Part shown: positions 62,391 to 64,000 of the stretch, in pieces
Layout: every line of letters starts with the position of its first letter
How positions within the stretch are numbered: the stretch's first letter is position 1
NCBI RefSeq assembly: GCF_004208415.1
Contig: NZ_CP035758.1
Coordinates: 6,262,001-6,326,000, forward strand
Length of the DNA: 64,000 nucleotides
Source: Ktedonosporobacter rubrisoli
GTDB lineage: Bacteria > Chloroflexota > Ktedonobacteria > Ktedonobacterales > Ktedonobacteraceae
Direction of reading: 5' to 3'
Translations under genes and position numbers: made by a program
Notes under the pieces: generated by a model
Seen by the model: the letters and a program-made list of their open reading frames with translations, nothing else
Told to the model about the DNA's origin: nothing
Databases searched by the model: none

Positions 62391-63827
62391 ATGACCTCAC
62401 CTTTTCGCCAAGTTTTGCGGCAGGCGCTGGGTCACGCGCTTGAGTATCTAGAGCAACTTGAACAGTTACCTGTCGGCGCCACGGCCTCTCTTTCCCAACT
62501 CCGTCAACGCTTAGAGCTACCACTTCCCGACACAGGGATGGAAGCAACGCAAGTGATCGACGAGCTGGTAGAAGCGACGCGCGGAGGCATTATAGGAAAT
62601 GCTGGCGGTCGCTTTTTTGGCTGGGTCATTGGGGGTGCCTTGCCGGCAGCCCTGGCTGCCGACTGGCTTACGGCAACCTGGGACCAGAACGCGGCATTAT
62701 ATGCGTGTGCTCCGGCGGAAGCTGTGATTGAAGAAGTCTGCGGAAGCTGGCTCAAACAACTGCTTGGGCTTCCGTTAGGAGCTAGCTTTGCCCTGGTTTC
62801 GGGCTGTCAAATGGCGCACTTCACCTGTCTTGCGGCCGCGCGCCACGCTCTTTTAGCCAGACGAGGATGGGATTGCGAACAGGATGGATTGAGTGGAGCA
62901 CCGCGCATGCGTATCTTAAGTTCAGGCGCGCGCCACGGCTCCATTGAGAGGGCAATACGCTTGCTAGGCCTGGGCAACCGTTGTGTGCTTGATTTACCCA
63001 CCGACGAACATGGACGTCTGCAAGCGACAACACTCAACAATGCCCTTGCTGAAGATACCAATCGCCCGACGATTGTCCTGCTGCAGGCAGGGGATCTCAA
63101 TATTGGAGCGTTCGATCCCTTCGCCGAGCTCATTCCGTTAGCACAGCAGGCCGGAGCCTGGGTCCACATCGACGGCGCTTTCGGATTATGGGCGGCCACC
63201 AGTCCAGCCTATCGCCATCTGCTCGCTGGTGCCGAGCAGGCAGATTCCTGGGCCACAGACGGCCATAAATGGCTTAACGTCCCTTACGACTGCGGCTATG
63301 CCTTTGTGGCCCATCCCCAGGCCCATCGTGCTTCAATGTCGCACCGGGCAAGCTATCTGAGCCATGAGGAGGAGGCCCGCGACCAAATCGACTGGAATCC
63401 CGAATGGTCCCGGCGCGGACGTGGCATAGCGACATATGCAGCCTTGCGACAACTGGGTAGAGAAGGAGTAGCCGATCTAATTGAGCGCTGCTGCCGTCAC
63501 GCCCAGGCTCTGGCACGCCAGATTGGAGACTTGCCAGGGGCTGAGCTGGTGTGGGAACCACAGATCAATCAGGGCCTTGTGCGCTTTCTAGATCCGAGCC
63601 CACGGGCAAGCGCTGCCGATCACGACAGCCATACCGACGCGATAATTGCCGCTATTATGGAATCAGGTGAAGCCTTTTTCAGCGGAACTACCTGGCAAGG
63701 ACAACGCTGCATGCGGATCTCGGTTTGTAACTGGCAAACCAATGAAGCTGATGTAGCAAGAGCGTTTGCCGCCACCGCACAAGCGCTCAAGCAAGCACGA
63801 GAAAAAAGGGATCAGGCAGGCTTATAG
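62391..63827 (+). CDS. PLP-dependent decarboxylase (group II type)
   Basis: The 478-residue enzyme belongs to the group II decarboxylase/GadA-like family. HIDGAFGLWAA and the PLP-Lys segment DGHKWLNVPYDCGYAFV place the lysine at residue 293. AGGAGG lies about 10 nt before ATG 62391. The substrate is unknown. Related enzymes decarboxylate aromatic amino acids, Glu or 2,4-diaminobutyrate. Its 3' end overlaps the convergent partial methyltransferase by 16 bp. Confidence 0.9.
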   Translation: MTSPFRQVLRQALGHALEYLEQLEQLPVGATASLSQLRQRLELPLPDTGMEATQVIDELVEATRGGIIGNAGGRFFGWVIGGALPAALAADWLTATWDQNAALYACAPAEAVIEEVCGSWLKQLLGLPLGASFALVSGCQMAHFTCLAAARHALLARRGWDCEQDGLSGAPRMRILSSGARHGSIERAIRLLGLGNRCVLDLPTDEHGRLQATTLNNALAEDTNRPTIVLLQAGDLNIGAFDPFAELIPLAQQAGAWVHIDGAFGLWAATSPAYRHLLAGAEQADSWATDGHKWLNVPYDCGYAFVAHPQAHRASMSHRASYLSHEEEARDQIDWNPEWSRRGRGIATYAALRQLGREGVADLIERCCRHAQALARQIGDLPGAELVWEPQINQGLVRFLDPSPRASAADHDSHTDAIIAAIMESGEAFFSGTTWQGQRCMRISVCNWQTNEADVARAFAATAQALKQAREKRDQAGL

Positions 63828-64000
63828 CCCCAAACGGTCTGGAAGAAGAGCACGGCACAGAAGTCGGGAGCCTGCATCTCCTCCATAGCTCGCGCATAGA
63901 GCAAATCAAGCTCTTCCTGTGAGGCCACGCCGGTTTTGCATATAAAGGGCTGGAGCAAAACGAGGGCTGTGCGCCAATCGTCAATGATATCCTGATGAGC
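63812..64000 (-). CDS. SAM-dependent methyltransferase, C-terminal end only
   Basis: The minus frame runs off the right edge, leaving 62 residues ending in ...APDFCAVLFFQTVWGYKPA before the stop at 63812-63814. This closely matches the C-terminus of the methyltransferase at 45025 (APDFCALAFLQRVWAYKPEE), so it is a paralogue. The SAM-binding part lies outside the window. Confidence 0.75.
   Translation of the reverse strand, partial: AHQDIIDDWRTALVLLQPFICKTGVASQEELDLLYARAMEEMQAPDFCAVLFFQTVWGYKPA

Overview
The window looks like a chromosomal segment of a Ktedonobacteria-type Chloroflexota. This is an inference from several things together: a 16S rRNA gene with a Chloroflexota-like sequence, medium GC content (about 53% by eye), an F420-type luciferase-like oxidoreductase, many LysR/TetR/WYL regulators, and large zinc-ribbon plus single-membrane-helix surface proteins with Ig-like repeats. 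Nothing in the window proves the genus, and there is no phage, plasmid backbone or CRISPR array.

Layout. 1-7.0 kb: the 3'-truncated end of an IrrE/ImmA metallopeptidase gene (probably the front of a larger helicase fusion), a membrane protein, coaX, an Lrp regulator, a two-gene sugar/polyol catabolic unit, an AT-rich GNAT gene and a hypothetical gene. 7.1-9.4 kb: a minus-strand rRNA unit of strong promoter, 16S, tRNA-Ile, tRNA-Ala, 5S, terminator, then a second tRNA-Ile copy, with no 23S gene. 10.2-15.4 kb: an ECF sigma/anti-sigma pair running into a UbiA prenyltransferase and a methyltransferase, facing a cytochrome P450-TetR operon whose promoter carries a perfect 24-bp palindrome. 15.4-18.6 kb: a truncated nuclease-like ORF, tRNA-Pro, and two cupredoxin lipoproteins bracketed by 94-bp direct repeats.

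18.6-31.0 kb: a D-aminoacylase-type amidohydrolase, three proteins sharing a zinc ribbon-disordered linker-membrane helix-extracytoplasmic plan (one of 1227 residues with six BACON-like repeats), an unusual ferredoxin, a LysR/FMN-reductase cluster and an SDR. 31.6-39.8 kb: an SDR, proline dehydrogenase, NlpC/P60 peptidase and serine hydrolase, gamma-carbonic anhydrase, holA and a MidA-like methyltransferase. This stretch contains small non-autonomous repeat elements, one with 9-bp target duplications.

40.2-64 kb: a regulator-plus-enzyme accessory region with an LLM oxidoreductase/WYL regulator, LysR, polysaccharide deacetylase, methyltransferases, APH-like kinase, fascin-like and ThuA-like proteins, aldo/keto reductase, LysR-cysteine synthase pair, two MDR oxidoreductases, YceI, DinB, class C beta-lactamase-like protein, a frameshifted alpha/beta hydrolase with its divergent HTH regulator, a beta-propeller protein and a PLP decarboxylase. 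At 52.4-52.8 kb there is a graveyard of a decayed transposase and a broken GlxA-like gene. The most unusual points are the 23S-less rRNA unit, the nested MITE-like elements, the zinc-ribbon surface-protein family and the ferredoxin with a rearranged cysteine set.
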